From the NCBI GenBank assembly GCA_001051155.2, contig JYIP02000001.1, positions 5,518,001 through 5,582,000 on the forward strand: a stretch of 64,000 bases of DNA. Reading direction: 5' to 3'. Origin of the DNA: Chrysoporthe austroafricana. Its lineage: Eukaryota > Ascomycota > Sordariomycetes > Diaporthales > Cryphonectriaceae. This document shows positions 24,903 through 38,275 of the stretch, piece by piece. Under the pieces are notes generated by a model. The model did not search any database and was not told the DNA's origin. It saw only the letters and a list, made by a program, of their open reading frames with translations. The position numbers and the translations under genes were made by a program. How positions within the stretch are numbered: the first letter of the stretch is position 1; each line of letters begins with the position of its first letter.

Positions 24903-27133
24903 ATATTGCTAATAGCAAGCATAGCCGTATAATTAATCCTTTACTTGAACAAAATAATTAATAAGGCAGAACGAAAGTACTGGCTTATAAAGCTAGAAAT
25001 AGCTTATTTAATATAGCTAATACGAAAACTGAAAACGATAATAAGATCGAACCGAGCCAAATTAATTTATATCCTTACCGATTATATAACGATAATTAAT
25101 ATTATCTATTCGTTATTTATAAATATAGTAAATAAGATTAAGGCAAATATGCGGCTAATTTTCGTTTCGGAATATTTAAGCCAATTCGACCTGAAAGCAT
25201 ATTATATACCGGGAAAGTCGAACGTTTTCGCAAATGCTATATCAAGATTGCTATTTACCCAGAAACTTATCGATAACAAAAGCGTTCTAGATAAGATATA
25301 AGAAAACGAACTTATCCAAATTCTCAGTAAAATATCTATAAATAGCAAAATGAAAAGGCATATCAAAAAGAAATACGAAAAATACCTTTTATAATCCAGA
25401 ATAATCGAATAATTAAAAGATTCAAATAAGATTGCCCGACTACTTTTTATATTAAATTATAATAGCTTACTATTTCTCAAGGATTATTACGGGAAATAAT
25501 AATTATATATCCCGAATGAAATAGTATTGGATTTTATCAAAGAAGCTTACGATAGAAAATACTATTTCAGTATAAATTGTATATAATACGATTTAACGGA
25601 TCGATTCGTTATCAGATACTGCTATGCCAAAATATACAATTATATATCGATATATTAAGCTTATAACGAGAATAAAAACGACTTATAATAACTTTTAAAG
25701 GAAATATAGCTTATATTATCTTTATTAATCCCATTCTATACTATTACTATAGACTTTATTATAGGATTACCGATAATACTATTTACAAATACTATATAAG
25801 CTTTAGCTAAAATGCTATTCCTGAATATATTTTTTACAATTACGGATAAATATTCCAAAGCTATAATTATTATATTAAGCAATATAATATATATTATAGC
25901 AAACTAGGCAATCCTTATCTTACGGATACTTTATATTACTAGTTAAGGAATACCTAAAAGGATTATCTTAAATAGAAATTCGAAATTCCTATCGGAATTC
26001 TAAAAATATTTATAAAAGGCTATCGGAACGAAACTTGCTTATTCTACTGCCTCGTATTCGCAAACGGATAAGTAATCTGAAATAAAAAACCGAATAATTG
26101 AAATAGCAATTCGGCATTTTATAACTGCTTATTTTAATATAGAATAAACCGAAATAATACTGGCATTATAATTTAATCTGAATAATGCATATAATTAAGC
26201 TATAAAATATTTAGTTAGCTAAATGCTATTCGGATTTAACCTATTATCGGGCTAATAGATAAAGGATATAATATTTTTAGCAAAAAAAGTTTTCCAGGAA
26301 AAAGCTTAACTTTTTATTTTTATTACCGAAATGCAAATAATAGCCAAATTGCAATATAATAAGCATTATTGCTAAATAGTTTTCGAACTAGATAATTAAG
26401 TATATATTCGTTTAAATTACGGGTATTTATTGCTAAATAACTTATTTCTGAAATTTTTATAATAGAAAATAGAATTTTTCTAAATTATTCGAAAAATAAA
26501 AAACTTAATATATAAATTGAAATTAATTCCCTATATAAATATCCATTTAATAATCTCAGTAATATAATTAATATTTGCAAACTTTCTTAAAACGGATCCT
26601 TATAGATATAACTTTATATATTAAAACCCAATAAATATATTAAAAAATCCGAATATCGAAAAATATTTAAAAGATTATTAATATTACAAGCTAGAAAAGA
26701 TAATTAGCTGCTATAAGCAAAAATATAAATATAGTCCGTATAGAATTGAATACTTAGTAAAATGGATAAATTATTTTAGCCATTACAATATATAAATGCC
26801 TTGTAATGCTTTAAATGCAAACGAAATAATATATAATTTCGAACGGAAATGCGAAATTATAGCCAAATTGCAAAAAAGAGCAAAGCGAGAGCGGCTATTA
26901 ACGGAAGAAATCCTTAAACCGGGAAATATCGTTATAATTGCCTTACGAAAACAAAGTAAGCCAAAACGCAATTTACGAATAGAAAGTATATTGGAATAAG
27001 CTAGTTTACTTATTCCAAAAAATCGAAAGAACTCGCAACGCAATAAGCGCGCATTAAAGTAAAAGCAATCGCTAAATAAGGCAAATGAATTTCTGGCAAA
27101 TGCAAAAGGTTATTATTTCGTAAACTGCTAGTA
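24903..27133 (+). pseudogene. pol: A2 RNase H end, integrase, chromodomain
   Basis: RNase H resumes in the middle of the domain at the A3 target site and ends near 25260. Integrase blocks homologous to A3 follow (SDR/N-SKF-type block near 25970, QTD-type block near 26060). The chromodomain lies about 26640-26800, with a basic open tail at 26796-26999. Many stops and Asp-to-Asn changes are present. The tandem end codons align with A3 21976. Confidence 0.75.
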
Positions 27134-27358
27134 AATTTATTTTATTTTCTTTTTCTTATTAGCGCGCTTACGATTATTATCCCTATCTATTTATTATAGC
27201 CAGCTATATCGCCTTATTATTATTACCTTTCATTATATTTTTGAATACTATTTTTAAGTATTAAGCTAGCATTATTATTAATTTCGCTTTATTCTGCTAA
27301 GCTTCCGTAAACTTGCAAAGACCGTATTAATAAAGCTATTAATATTATTAAAACCAAA

Positions 27359-29195
27359 ATGCATTATGCGATTATTAAATCGTATCTTTCCGTAAATGCT
27401 TTGCTATAAGACTAAAACTAATAAGAAATAGTATATTTAGTTATGCCTAATTTCTATACAATATTATACTTTATATCCTAAGAAGAACTTTCCAAGGTTT
27501 GCCGAAAAAGCAAAACTATATAATATGCTAAGTATATTTATAAAATATCGTTTAAAAACTGCTTTTCCTTAAAAAGATATCGGTAAGCTATATATTTGTA
27601 TAATAACAAAAGCTATTTCTACCGTAATATTTATATAATGAAAAACTACTTAAGCGATTTCTTTTGCTGCTAGAAAGCTTATATAATAGCCTTTTATCGA
27701 GCGCTAATTAGTAAAAGTTATATTAATATAATAGATTAAAAGGTCGAATATAATATTTATATCTTTAATACCGAGCTAAATAGCAGCAATATTAATCGGT
27801 TATTAATTACTAAAAAAGCCTAAGAACTTATTTCATAATACTTTATACCGTTATAGATTAATCGTTCTAGCTTTATTTACGAAAAATAAAAACTTTATTC
27901 AAATACCCTTACCGGTATAAATACTATTACAAGCGAGAATACAAATAATAAACTAATGGATAACTTTATTAAAGGAATATTGCTTGAATTCATTCTGAAT
28001 TCACTTATTATTCGTAATCCTATCCTTGCCTTATATATCCTATTAATAGCTTATCGTATCTTATTTCCTATTATAATATCGAAAGACGATCGCTTACGAA
28101 ATAAGCATAGCTATTATATTAAAGATAAAGCTAAATAGATAATATTAAGCGGTCGTAGCAACTTTACTAAAAAGGAAATAGATGCTATACGCTATGCAGC
28201 CAATATAGCAAAAATTATTATAATTTACGAATATAATCGTAATATAGCCCTTGCTGCTTAAAAGAAAATAGCTAAGAATATTAAGCCAGTTTTAGCCAAG
28301 CTTAAAGTTCCCGAACTTATTACGCTAATCGCTAATCTAAGCCTATTTGCTATAATAGAACGAAATTTCATAATGCTAGCTAAGCGCTATCGAATTATAA
28401 ATAATATTATCGACTTAACCGAAAATAACTTATTGAATATAGCTAGTCTATTAATTATATTAAGCAAGGTTCCTTAAACCAGTATCAGTAATATTCTGCT
28501 TTTGCAAGTTACGTTTCGCGCTATTCCCGCCTTATCTATCAAATATAATTCCAAATCCAAGGCTATTAAGGCCGAAATCGCGGTATACTACCGTACGCTA
28601 GCTTTCTATATATCCAAGGAATATATATGCTATAATTTTATCTGAAAAGGCAATTTCGGCATTAATTATCTTTATATTACTAATAGCTTTGCTATTTATA
28701 ATAATATTAAATTCGGCATTATCGGAATTTACGATAATCGTATCCAGTACTTTTTCCCTTTTATTATAAGAAAATATATATACGAATTTATTATCTAGTT
28801 TTGCGATTTTAATCTTACTATTTTATCCAATCGGTTAAACCTATATTTTATTATAAACCAAATCTTCCGTTTCGAATACGATTTCAAAGCTATTAAAATT
28901 ATCTTTATTAAGGACGATATAGATTACGATTTTAATACTACCTTTCAGAAATAAGCTAACGAAAATAAGGATTACTTTAATGCCGCCCGGTCCTTGCAAT
29001 ACTAAAATCGCATAATAAGCTTTAAATCTTATATCCAAACGTATAAGCTAATTAAAACTTTGCAGCTTGATATTTATAATTATACTAACCTTTGCAATTA
29101 TATCGGAAAAGAAGAATTATTTATTATATTTTTTCGCAATTTACTAAACCTTAAAACTATTACTAAAGCCCGGGAAGTTACTTTTAACTAGTAAA
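27359..29195 (+). pseudogene. A2 ORF3
   Basis: This copy of the family A extra ORF aligns throughout with 22206-24041. The longest sense piece is 27956-28138. It is more mutated than A3 but recognisably the same protein. The minus-strand open stretch at 28841-29038 is an antisense shadow shared with A3 and A1. Confidence 0.62.
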
Positions 29196-29873
29196 TATAG
29201 CTATTATTTATTAATATAATATTATTAGCAATATATAATACTGCTTTCTTCCAATAATTTATAAACTTAGCTATTTATATTAAGGATTAGCTACGATATC
29301 GCTATATAACGATTATATGCAGCTATCGGCTCTATATGCCAATATATCTTATCGTAATTTCATTTTATATTTATTATTATTATACCCACTTAATACTTTA
29401 TCATTTGAAGGCTATACTTTCTATTAATATTTACGAGCAATTTTAGTCTTTAATTATATTTATACCAAATATTTCAGCAGTAAATACAATTAAGCATTAC
29501 CGAAATATACTTGAATATCGGCCAGCTTTATTATATATAAATATTATATATATCTATTTACTTTAAGCATAAACCGATTATAGTAAAAGATCAATTTTAA
29601 GTTCCTAATATAAGCAGGTTTTCTTTTAATTCCCGGCATAAGCATATTTGTTATTCAAATCCCTGGTATAAGCACGTTTACTTGTTAGGACTTTAGTACG
29701 AGTCGGCTTTATAAAACGATTGTTATTTCCTATATAATCTCTTTTGTTCAATAGTACTATTATGCTTTTCCTTGCCGTATAACCTAGAGTCTTACTATAT
29801 CGTACTACTGCTATTTAAGATATCTCTGACAGTTAGCTTCCTTTATAGATAAAGGTTATAAAGGGCTGGCAAT
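29196..29873 (+). other. A2 3' noncoding region with a 30-bp tandem duplication
   Basis: No ORF. A segment containing CCCGGCATAAGCA is present twice in tandem at 29628-29657 and 29658-29687. A0 has the same duplication and A3 has one copy, so A2 and A0 share a sublineage. Confidence 0.65.
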
Positions 29874-30080
29874 TAATAGCAAAACCCATAGATAAGATAA
29901 ATTTATAATGGATTCGCCTAGTAAATTTATAATGAATCCCTTAATAAATACGTAATAAATTTATTAAGTAAATGCTATACCCTTACTGAAAGGCTTATAT
30001 AATGCCCTGATAGGCTTTAGCGTAATCCACTTTCTTGGAAAGAATATGCTTTATAATATATTTCAGTACGTTTATTATTA
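29874..30080 (+). repeat. A2 3' LTR
   Basis: 207-bp LTR from TAATAGC to TTATTATTA, aligned over its full length with the other family A LTRs, followed by the ATAAT duplication. Confidence 0.93.
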
Positions 30081-30085
30081 ATAAT
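30081..30085. repeat. Target-site duplication of A2, right (ataat)
   Basis: Second copy of ATAAT; reverse-oriented A1 gag continues directly after it. Confidence 0.85.
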
Positions 30086-30935
30086 AAAACTATTCGATCT
30101 TTCCTTATCCAGTCTTTTTTTTTCATAATTTTCTTTCCCGAAAAGCTACGGATAATCCGATAAACCCGATTAGAGCATTAATATGCCTTTTGCTATAAAG
30201 TTTATAAAGTTAGCCGGAATAATTGTAATAGAATTTTATTTAAAAGCATTTCAATTCTGGATTCTTATTAAAGAAAAAAAAATGCGCTTATTTCTTAAAA
30301 CTTATTATTTTCTTTTGCTTTTATTTATTCTTTTTATTATAATTAAAGAATTCCCGAATTTATTAATAAATTTAAAATTTAAATTTTTAGTTAAATATTA
30401 TAATAAATAAATATATTTGATTCCGCTATTAGTATTAGTATATTCAAATATATAATGCTTTCGATTTTCGATAAATTATTGCTAAGCTAATTTTTCTAAT
30501 GGATTTTCTGAATTATTAAATCGAAAAATATTTTTGTTTTCGTTCATTTCTATAAGCATTTATTATTATTCCTTTTCCGTTATTATTTCGGCAAGCTATC
30601 GAAATTTGCGATATTTAGAAAAATCTTAGAATATATTATTCTTTCTTATCTATTAAAATAAATTCTTATCGAAATTCAACTTTCCTCTTTCTTGAATCTA
30701 GCATTTAGGCAATAAAAGCTATCTTTATTTAATTATTTATATTTTTGCTTTCTGCAAAAGTATATTAGCTTCCCTGAGATTCTGTTTCGCTTTTTCATAT
30801 CGATCGGCCAAAAGTTTCCAATTAACAAAAGTATACGCAATTTCGAAAAAGATCTTAACGTCCGATATAACCCAATCCTTCTTCTCAAAATCATTTAAAG
30901 CTTATATAAACTTATATACTTGGGCAAAATACTTA
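30086..30935 (-). pseudogene. A1 gag, 5' part
   Basis: Minus-strand gag start with the DWV block near 30880, homologous to A3 14829 onward to about 15640. It is broken by stops and by the A2 insertion. The plus-strand open stretch 30183-30410 is antisense and rejected as a gene. Confidence 0.6.
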
Positions 30936-31029
30936 ATCTCGATATAATCGATAAGCCGCAATAGTAAAACGTTATTGCCAGTAATTGCTATAATAAATTA
31001 GCAATAAATTATCGATAAATAATTATAAT

Positions 31030-31185
31030 ATTTCTTATAGAAACGCTACTTTTATAAAAGCCGATATCTTATAAGACCGATATTCTTACAAAAGCCGATA
31101 TTTTATAGAGCCGATATTTCTACAAAAGCTATTATTTTATAAGACCGATATTCTTATAAGAGCTATTACTTTATAAAGCCGATAG
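31030..31185 (-). repeat. A1 leader array of palindromic units
   Basis: Reverse copy of the leader array: CCGATA marks recur at 16-18 bp with TTATAA-type centres, as in A2 and A3. Confidence 0.7.
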
Positions 31186-31232
31186 TCGAAACCCGATTAT
31201 GCAGCAAAAGCGTATAAAGCGTAATTATTAAT

Positions 31233-31439
31233 TGATAGTAAACGTACTGAAATATATTATAAAGCATAGTTATTCCAAGAAAGTAAATTACGCTAAAGCC
31301 TATCAAGGCATTATATAAGCCTCCCGGTAAAAGTATAGCATTTATTTAGTAAATTCATTGCGTATTTATTAAGGGATTTACTATAGATTTACTAGGCGAA
31401 TCCATTACGAATTTACCTCGTCTATAGGTTTTGCTATCA
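31233..31439 (-). repeat. A1 5' LTR (reverse)
   Basis: 207 bp with intact TGATAG and CTATCA termini. It is followed by AATTA (31440-31444), the probable target duplication; the left copy is off the window. Confidence 0.92.
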
Positions 31440-33240
31440 AATTATAATAAGAAGAATAAATAAGGTTAAAAAAAAATAACCAATTCTAAGAAATAAGCGT
31501 ATTTCTTTTTTCTTAACGAAAATTTAGAATTGAAATATTTCTAAATAAAATTTCATTATAGCTATTCCAGCTAATTTTATAAACTTTATAATAGAAAATA
31601 TATTAATGCCCTAATCGGGTTTATCGGATTATTCGCAATTTTTCGGGAAAGAAAATTATAAAAAAAAAAGATTAAATAAAAGAAAATCGGATAATTTTAT
31701 TACTATCCTTTAAAAATACTTAACCTTTTCTTTCTTAATTATTAGCTTATTAAATTAATTTCTATAATAACCCGAAATAAAAGCAATTTATTAAAATAGC
31801 TTTATTTCGAAAAGGGCAATACGTATTAAGTTTAAGAAAATATTCCGATTATAATAAGCTTTTAATATATAAGCGCTTTAATCGGAACTTATTAAAGAAC
31901 TTTTTCCTATTTCGGCTGCAAAATAATATATTAGTAATAGATATCGCTTTACTAAACCGGCATTTCTTAATACTAAGGAATATATCCGGCAAATATTTAT
32001 ATCGGGAATAGGAAATTAATTAAACCAAAAACTATTTTCGGGCTCTTAGCCGAATATTGAAATTAATTCTAATTTTTAAAAAAAACTAATTAATAAGCTA
32101 AATAAATTACCGGATCTATCGGATTCTAGTAATAATAAAAGCAATAATTCTCGAAACTTATTATTCGGCTATAAACAATTTAAAAATTCCCGAATATATC
32201 GATTTGATTTATTTAAATTTATAGCATTGCCTGTTAATATTAATAAGGAATTTAAAAATACGATTATAAAGCAATTCTAACTTTATAAGAATTAGAACGA
32301 TTATATTAATTTAATAATCGTATTTATTATAAATAGCAAAATTATTATCTGGAAAGACTTTTAAGCTTTTATAAATTAATATAAAATATATATAGCCAGA
32401 AATGCAAAATGCGCTAAATATTTTAATTTCTATTTATTTGCTTATTTAGCTAGAATAATATATATTTAATTTTATTTTACGTTATTCTTTTAAAAGTATA
32501 AAGATTTTATTTTATATAAATATAATTAAAGCTAGTAAAAGAAGTAATTAAGAAGAAATTTCTCTATATTGCGGAAAATTGTAAAAGACTTGCTAAATGC
32601 TTAATAATATTCCAGAAAAAATATACGAAATAACTATAATATTCTGGAATTTACTTATTATATCTATCGATTTATTAAGCTGGCCGAATACTTAAACTTG
32701 TATTTAGCTAAGAATATTTGAAATCGGATCGATAAAGAATTAATAACTAAATATTTCGATAAACTTAATCGAAATAAAGATACGAAAGATTTCGAAAAAT
32801 ATCTTAAAGCAAAATAAGAGATATAATATATCTTCGAATCAGATTGCGTAATAAGATTATTTCGTAAACCCGCATAATTAGTACGGAAAGTTACGCAATC
32901 GGTTATTAATTTTCCCAATATCAATATTTATTTCCTAGCCAATATATTCCCAGAATATTCTGGAAAATTCAGGTTTCAAAAACCTAAATATTTATCCCGC
33001 TCGATAAAGATATTTAATTAGCTAAATCTATCTAAAAGCATTAGATATATCCCGAAATATAAATTCCGAAAGCTTTTATTAGAATAATAGCGAAAGCTAA
33101 TAAACGTTCGGAACTAATTATAAGAACGGATAGCCAAATAATAAAATATTCCTAGTATAGCTAGGAAAATATTAATTAATATTATAGATAATAGCAGAAA
33201 TTTAATTTCAAAAAACTGAAATTTCCAATTACGTTTTTAT
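31440..33240 (+). pseudogene. A0 gag, 3' part
   Basis: Gag remnant continuing from left of the window, with the YIYR-x-IKLAEY-type block near 32655-32710. Stops are frequent. The minus-strand open stretch 32664-32924 is its antisense shadow. Confidence 0.6.
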
Positions 33241-34190
33241 TATTAATTCGTACGAAAAAATATTAGAGAATATTTTGTCCAATTAACCCTAGCAAATTTC
33301 AATATTAATAACGGAAAATTGTAATATAATCTAGATAAAAAGGATAAGCTAGTTCGAGAAAGCTATTTTTCCGTAAATAATAATTTGTTTATAGCGAATA
33401 ATAATAAATAAAATAAAAAGACCGAAAATAGCAAAAACCTATAAAGATAAAAAGACGAATTGGAAGAATAGGTTAATAAAGAGAATATAATAATTGAGAA
33501 CGATATTTGAATTTTTCGAATTAAGGAAATAAAACTATTAGTAAATAAAGGCATATTTCATATCAAATATTTTATATAACTATCCAATTAGCTATAAAAT
33601 TTTCCTAAAATCGATATATAGAAAAGAAAAATCTTGGGATATAATATTTCTATATTTATAGTTAAGCTTTATTATAACAGCAGCTATACGTATATAAAAG
33701 CCGCAGCTAGAATATATTCAAATAGGCCGGATATAAAGATTTATATCGATATAAGCATTAGTCGTTATGCTATTGCTAAGGAATTGCTAGTATAGTTCTT
33801 TAAAGCAAAAGTAAACTAGAATATAAAAGCTAAGCTTAAAAGTATAAGCTAATTGCTAGCAAAAAGCTAAGCTGAATTCGATTTATATTTCCAAAATAAT
33901 AAATACGGCTATTCAGTTATATTTTGTACTCGAATAAGAGCTTAAGTATTATATCGATTAGAAGCAAGTATTTTATTAAGATAGAAATATAATATTCTTT
34001 ACGAACTGGATATTCTGAATTCAGAATTATTTATATAATTTGATTATTTTAGTAATACTATAGCAAAAATGGAAATATTTACCCGAATACTAATACGATC
34101 CTGGCAAGCAAAAGTTATAATTATTACAGTAATGCTATTTAAATCTTATAAGCTAGTTCTTATTAATATTAAGCGAATCCCAAAAACGTA
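33241..34190 (+). pseudogene. A0 protease region
   Basis: Homologous to A3 17159-18110. The active-site block near 33745-33770 reads Y-I-D-I-S-I, more degraded than A3. The minus-strand open stretch 33363-33554 is antisense. Confidence 0.6.
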
Positions 34191-34209
34191 ATCTTTCTAT
34201 TCAAGCCGA

Positions 34210-37200
34210 AATAAAAAGGGTAAATGAATTGCTTAATAGGCTATTAGATTAAAGAAGTCTTAATAATAAATTAAGCAGCAACCCTTTTGAGAATCCAGAA
34301 AAATTAATTTCTAAGAATAATTGAATTATTCCAAACGGATTATATAACCCTATTAGCGAATTACGATAACTATTATTATATCGCGCGATAATACTTCTTT
34401 TAATAAATTAAAGATAGGTTATAGTTTTTAGAAAAGCTAAATTCAGATTAATTATTATTTATTAAGCATATTTTTTAATAAATTATAGAAATTACTGGAA
34501 AATAGCTAGAAAAGCATTAATTCCTAGATATAGAAATTCCCGAAATAAAAGATTATTTCGAAAATAATAATAAATTGGGAATTCGAAAGGATAAAGTTAT
34601 TAAAGAATCAGAAATTGATTTCGGTATATACGTTTGCAAGCATTTACCGGAATTTCTTTATAAAATTATAGAATTAGTATAAGCATATACTGGAATTTTC
34701 AAAAATATAAATCCCGTTAATATGCTAATCGATTAATAAATAAAGGTTAATTTGTTCAAAAGATAGCAGAATTAGAAAATGGGATAAAAGCTATATTATT
34801 TAAATAAGGAAGATTAAGAAGTAATTAACGAAATTTTGGATAAATTATATTAGCAAAATCGAGCTAAATAAGTTATAAATGCAATGCTATTCGGTTTATT
34901 AATCTTTATAATTTGAAAGAATATAAATAGCTAAAAGAAAAGATATATAATAATTAATCTATATGCTTTGAATAAAATCTTAATCTTTAATGCTTATTCT
35001 TTACTATTATAGCAAGAGGTTATTAAATAATTAAAAAGAAAAATATATATTATAGTAATAAATATATAACAATTTTTCTATTAATTCCTAATATATCCAG
35101 ATTATAAAGACCGATTTATTATTATTAATTATTGCAATTAAGAAAGAATAAAAGTTCTATTTATAGAATTTCGAAATTTATTATCCTATATTTAATATTT
35201 TATAAATTAATTCTTATAATTATATTACAAGTTTATTTCCGCTTTTATAAATAATATTATTATTTACTTAATTATAGAATAAGATTATTTGCGATATTTA
35301 TAAATTATCTTTTTGCTATTTTTACGCAAAAATATTTTATTAGCTAGACTTAAATTATTTCTTAAATATCTTTCAGTCTAGATCTTAGGATTCAAAGTAA
35401 ACGGATTCGGAATTTCCAATACGGAATACCGGATACAAGCCATTCGCGACCTGGAATTCCCTAAAATATTCCAATAACTGGAAAAGTTTATTGGATTTAT
35501 AAAATACTTATACTATTTAATTCCTAAATATAATTATAAAATTAACCCATTTCAGAAAAGAAAAATTAAAATATTAAGTAAAGCTTACTAATCGAATTAT
35601 TTATTTTTAAATATAGAATAGCAAAATTATATTATGCAAGCTATTTTCGATTTAATATTAAACGAAATTAATAGTTTTTACGATTTTAAAATAGCTTTGG
35701 AAGCTAAGAATGTTTTATTTTACTATATCCTAAAAAAACTTCTTTTTATTTAGCTAGATACGTTTAAAGAAATAAAGTTTTTAAGCATTATTTTTCAATT
35801 AATAAACGATTATATATAAAATGAAATATTGCTAATAGCAAATATAGCCGTATAATCAATTCTCTATTTAAGTAAAATAATTAATAAAATAGAATAAAAG
35901 TATTAGCTTATAAAGCTTGAAATAGCCTATTTAATATAACTAGTACGAAAATTACGAATAATAATAGGATTAAATTAAGCTAAATTAATTTATATTTTTA
36001 CCGATTATATAATAATAATTAATATTATTTATTCGTTATTTATAAATACAGTAAATAAGATTAAAGCAAATATACAGCTAATTCTCGTTTCGAAATACTT
36101 AAATTAATTCGATTTGAAAGCATATTATATATCGAGAAAGTCGAACGTTCTCGCAAATGCTATATTAAGATTACTATTTACCCAGAAACTTATCGATAAT
36201 AAAAGCATTCTAGACAAGATATAAGAAAACGAACTTATCCAGGTTTTCAATAAAATATCTATAAATAGCGAAATGAAAAAGCGTATTAAGAAAGGATACG
36301 AAAAATACTTTTTATAATCCAAAATAATCGAATAACTGAAAAACCCAAATAAGATTGCTCGATTACTTTTCATATTAGATTATAATAGCTTATTATTTCT
36401 TAAAGATTATTATAAGAAATAACAATTATGCATTCCGAATAAAGTAGTATTGAATTTTATTAAAGAAGCTTACGATAGAAAATACTATTTTAATATAAAT
36501 TATATATAGTATAACTTAACGGATCGATTCGTTATTAAATATTGCTATATTAAAATATGCAATTATATATTAATATATCGAGCTTGTAACGAGAATAAAA
36601 ATGATTTATAGTAACTTTTAAAAGAAATGCAGCTTATATTATTTCTATTAATTTTATTTTATACTATTATTATAGACTTTATTATAAGATTACCGATAGT
36701 ATTATTTATAAATATTATATAAGCTCTAATTAAAATATTATTCTTAAATATATTTCTTATAATTACAGATAAATATTCTAAAGCTATAATTATTATATTA
36801 AGTAATGTAATATATATTATAGCAGACTAAATAACTCTTATCTTACAGATATTTTATATTATTAGCTAAGGAATATTCAAAAGGATTATTTCAAATAGAA
36901 ATTCGAAATTCCTATCGGAATTCTGGAAATATTTATAAGAAGCTATCGGAACGAAATTTGCTTACTTTACCGCTTCGCATTCGCAAACGAATAGGCAATC
37001 TGAAATAAAGAACCGAATAATTAAAATAGCAATTCGGCATTTTATAATTGCTTATTCTAATACAGAATAAATTAAAATAATATTAGCATTATAATTCAAT
37101 CTGAATAATGCATATAACCGAATTACAAAATATTCAGCCAGCCAAATATTATTCGGATTTAATTTATTATTGGGCTAGTAAATAAGAAATATAATATTTC

Positions 37201-38053
37201 TAATAAAAGAAATTTTCCAGGAAGAAATTTAATTTTTTATTGCTAAAGCGCAAATAGCAGCTAAATTGCAATATAATAAATATTATTGCCAAATAGTTTT
37301 CGAATTAAATAATTGAATATATATTCGTTTGGATTACAGGTATTTATTATTAAATAACCTATTTCTGAAATTTTTATAATAAAAGATAAAACTTTTCCAA
37401 ATTATTCGAAAAATAAGGAATTTAGCATATAAATTAAAGTTAATTCTTTATATAAATATTTATCCAGTAATCTTAGTAATATAATTAAAGCTTATAAATC
37501 TTCTTAAAACGGACTTTTATAAATATAACCTTATATATTAGGATTTAATAAATATACTAGAAAATCCGAATATCGAGAAATATTAGGAAAATTACCGATA
37601 TTACGAACTAGAAAAAATAATTAGCTGCTATAAACGAAAGTATAAATATAATCCGTACAGAATTGAATATTTAATAAAATAGATAAATTATTCTAGCTAT
37701 TATAATATATAAATGCCTTATAATACTTTAAATACGAACGAAATAATATATAATTTCAAATAGAAATGCGAAACTATAGCCGAATTGCAAGAAAGAGCAA
37801 AGCGAAAGCGGCTATTAGCGGAAGAAATCCCTAAACCGGGAGATATTGTCGTAACTGCCTTACGAAAACGAAACAGGCCAAAGCGCAACTTACGAATAGA
37901 AAATATACTGGAATAAGCTAATTTACTTGTTCTAAAAGATCGAAAGAATTTGCGACGCAATAAGCGCGCATTAGGGTAAGGGCGATTGCTGAATAGGGCA
38001 AGTAAATTTCTAGCGAATACAAAAAGCTATTATTTCGTAAATTGCTAGTAAAT
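34210..38053 (+). pseudogene. pol: A0 pol: RT, RNase H, integrase, chromodomain
   Basis: Complete in extent but full of stops. The RT catalytic FINN lies near 35240, RNase H ends near 36180, integrase spans about 36200-37450 and the chromodomain about 37560-37740, with a basic tail to the end codons near 38045-38053. The minus-strand open stretches 36125-36373 and 37718-37960 are antisense to RNase H/integrase and to the chromodomain tail. Confidence 0.75.
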
Positions 38054-38275
38054 TTATTTTATTTTCTTTTTCTTACTAATACGCTTACGATTATTATTTC
38101 TATTTACCCATTACAGCTAGCCGTATCGCTCTATTATTATTACCTTTTATTATATTTTTGAATATTATTTTTAAGTATTAAGCCAGTATTATTATTAATT
38201 TCGCTTTACCTTATCAAATTTTTATAAATTCGCAAGGATTATATTAATAAGGCTATTAATATTATTAAAACCAAA

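Larger units (their letters stand above)
24903..30080 (+). mobile_element. Family A element A2, 3' half
   Basis: This is the continuation of A2 after the nested A3: the rest of RNase H, integrase, chromodomain, ORF3, 3' noncoding region and 3' LTR. It carries more RIP damage than the homologous part of A3. Confidence 0.92.
30086..31439 (-). mobile_element. Family A element A1, 5' part (reverse)
   Basis: This is the rest of A1 beyond the nested A2. On the minus strand it holds the 5' LTR (31439-31233), leader array and the first part of gag. It joins in sequence with 8787 downwards. Confidence 0.9.

Noticed and set aside
36125..36373. Minus-strand open stretches in A0 (36125-36373, 37718-37960, 32664-32924, 33363-33554)
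   Set aside because: All lie antisense to gag, protease, RNase H/integrase or chromodomain blocks and share no common protein features.
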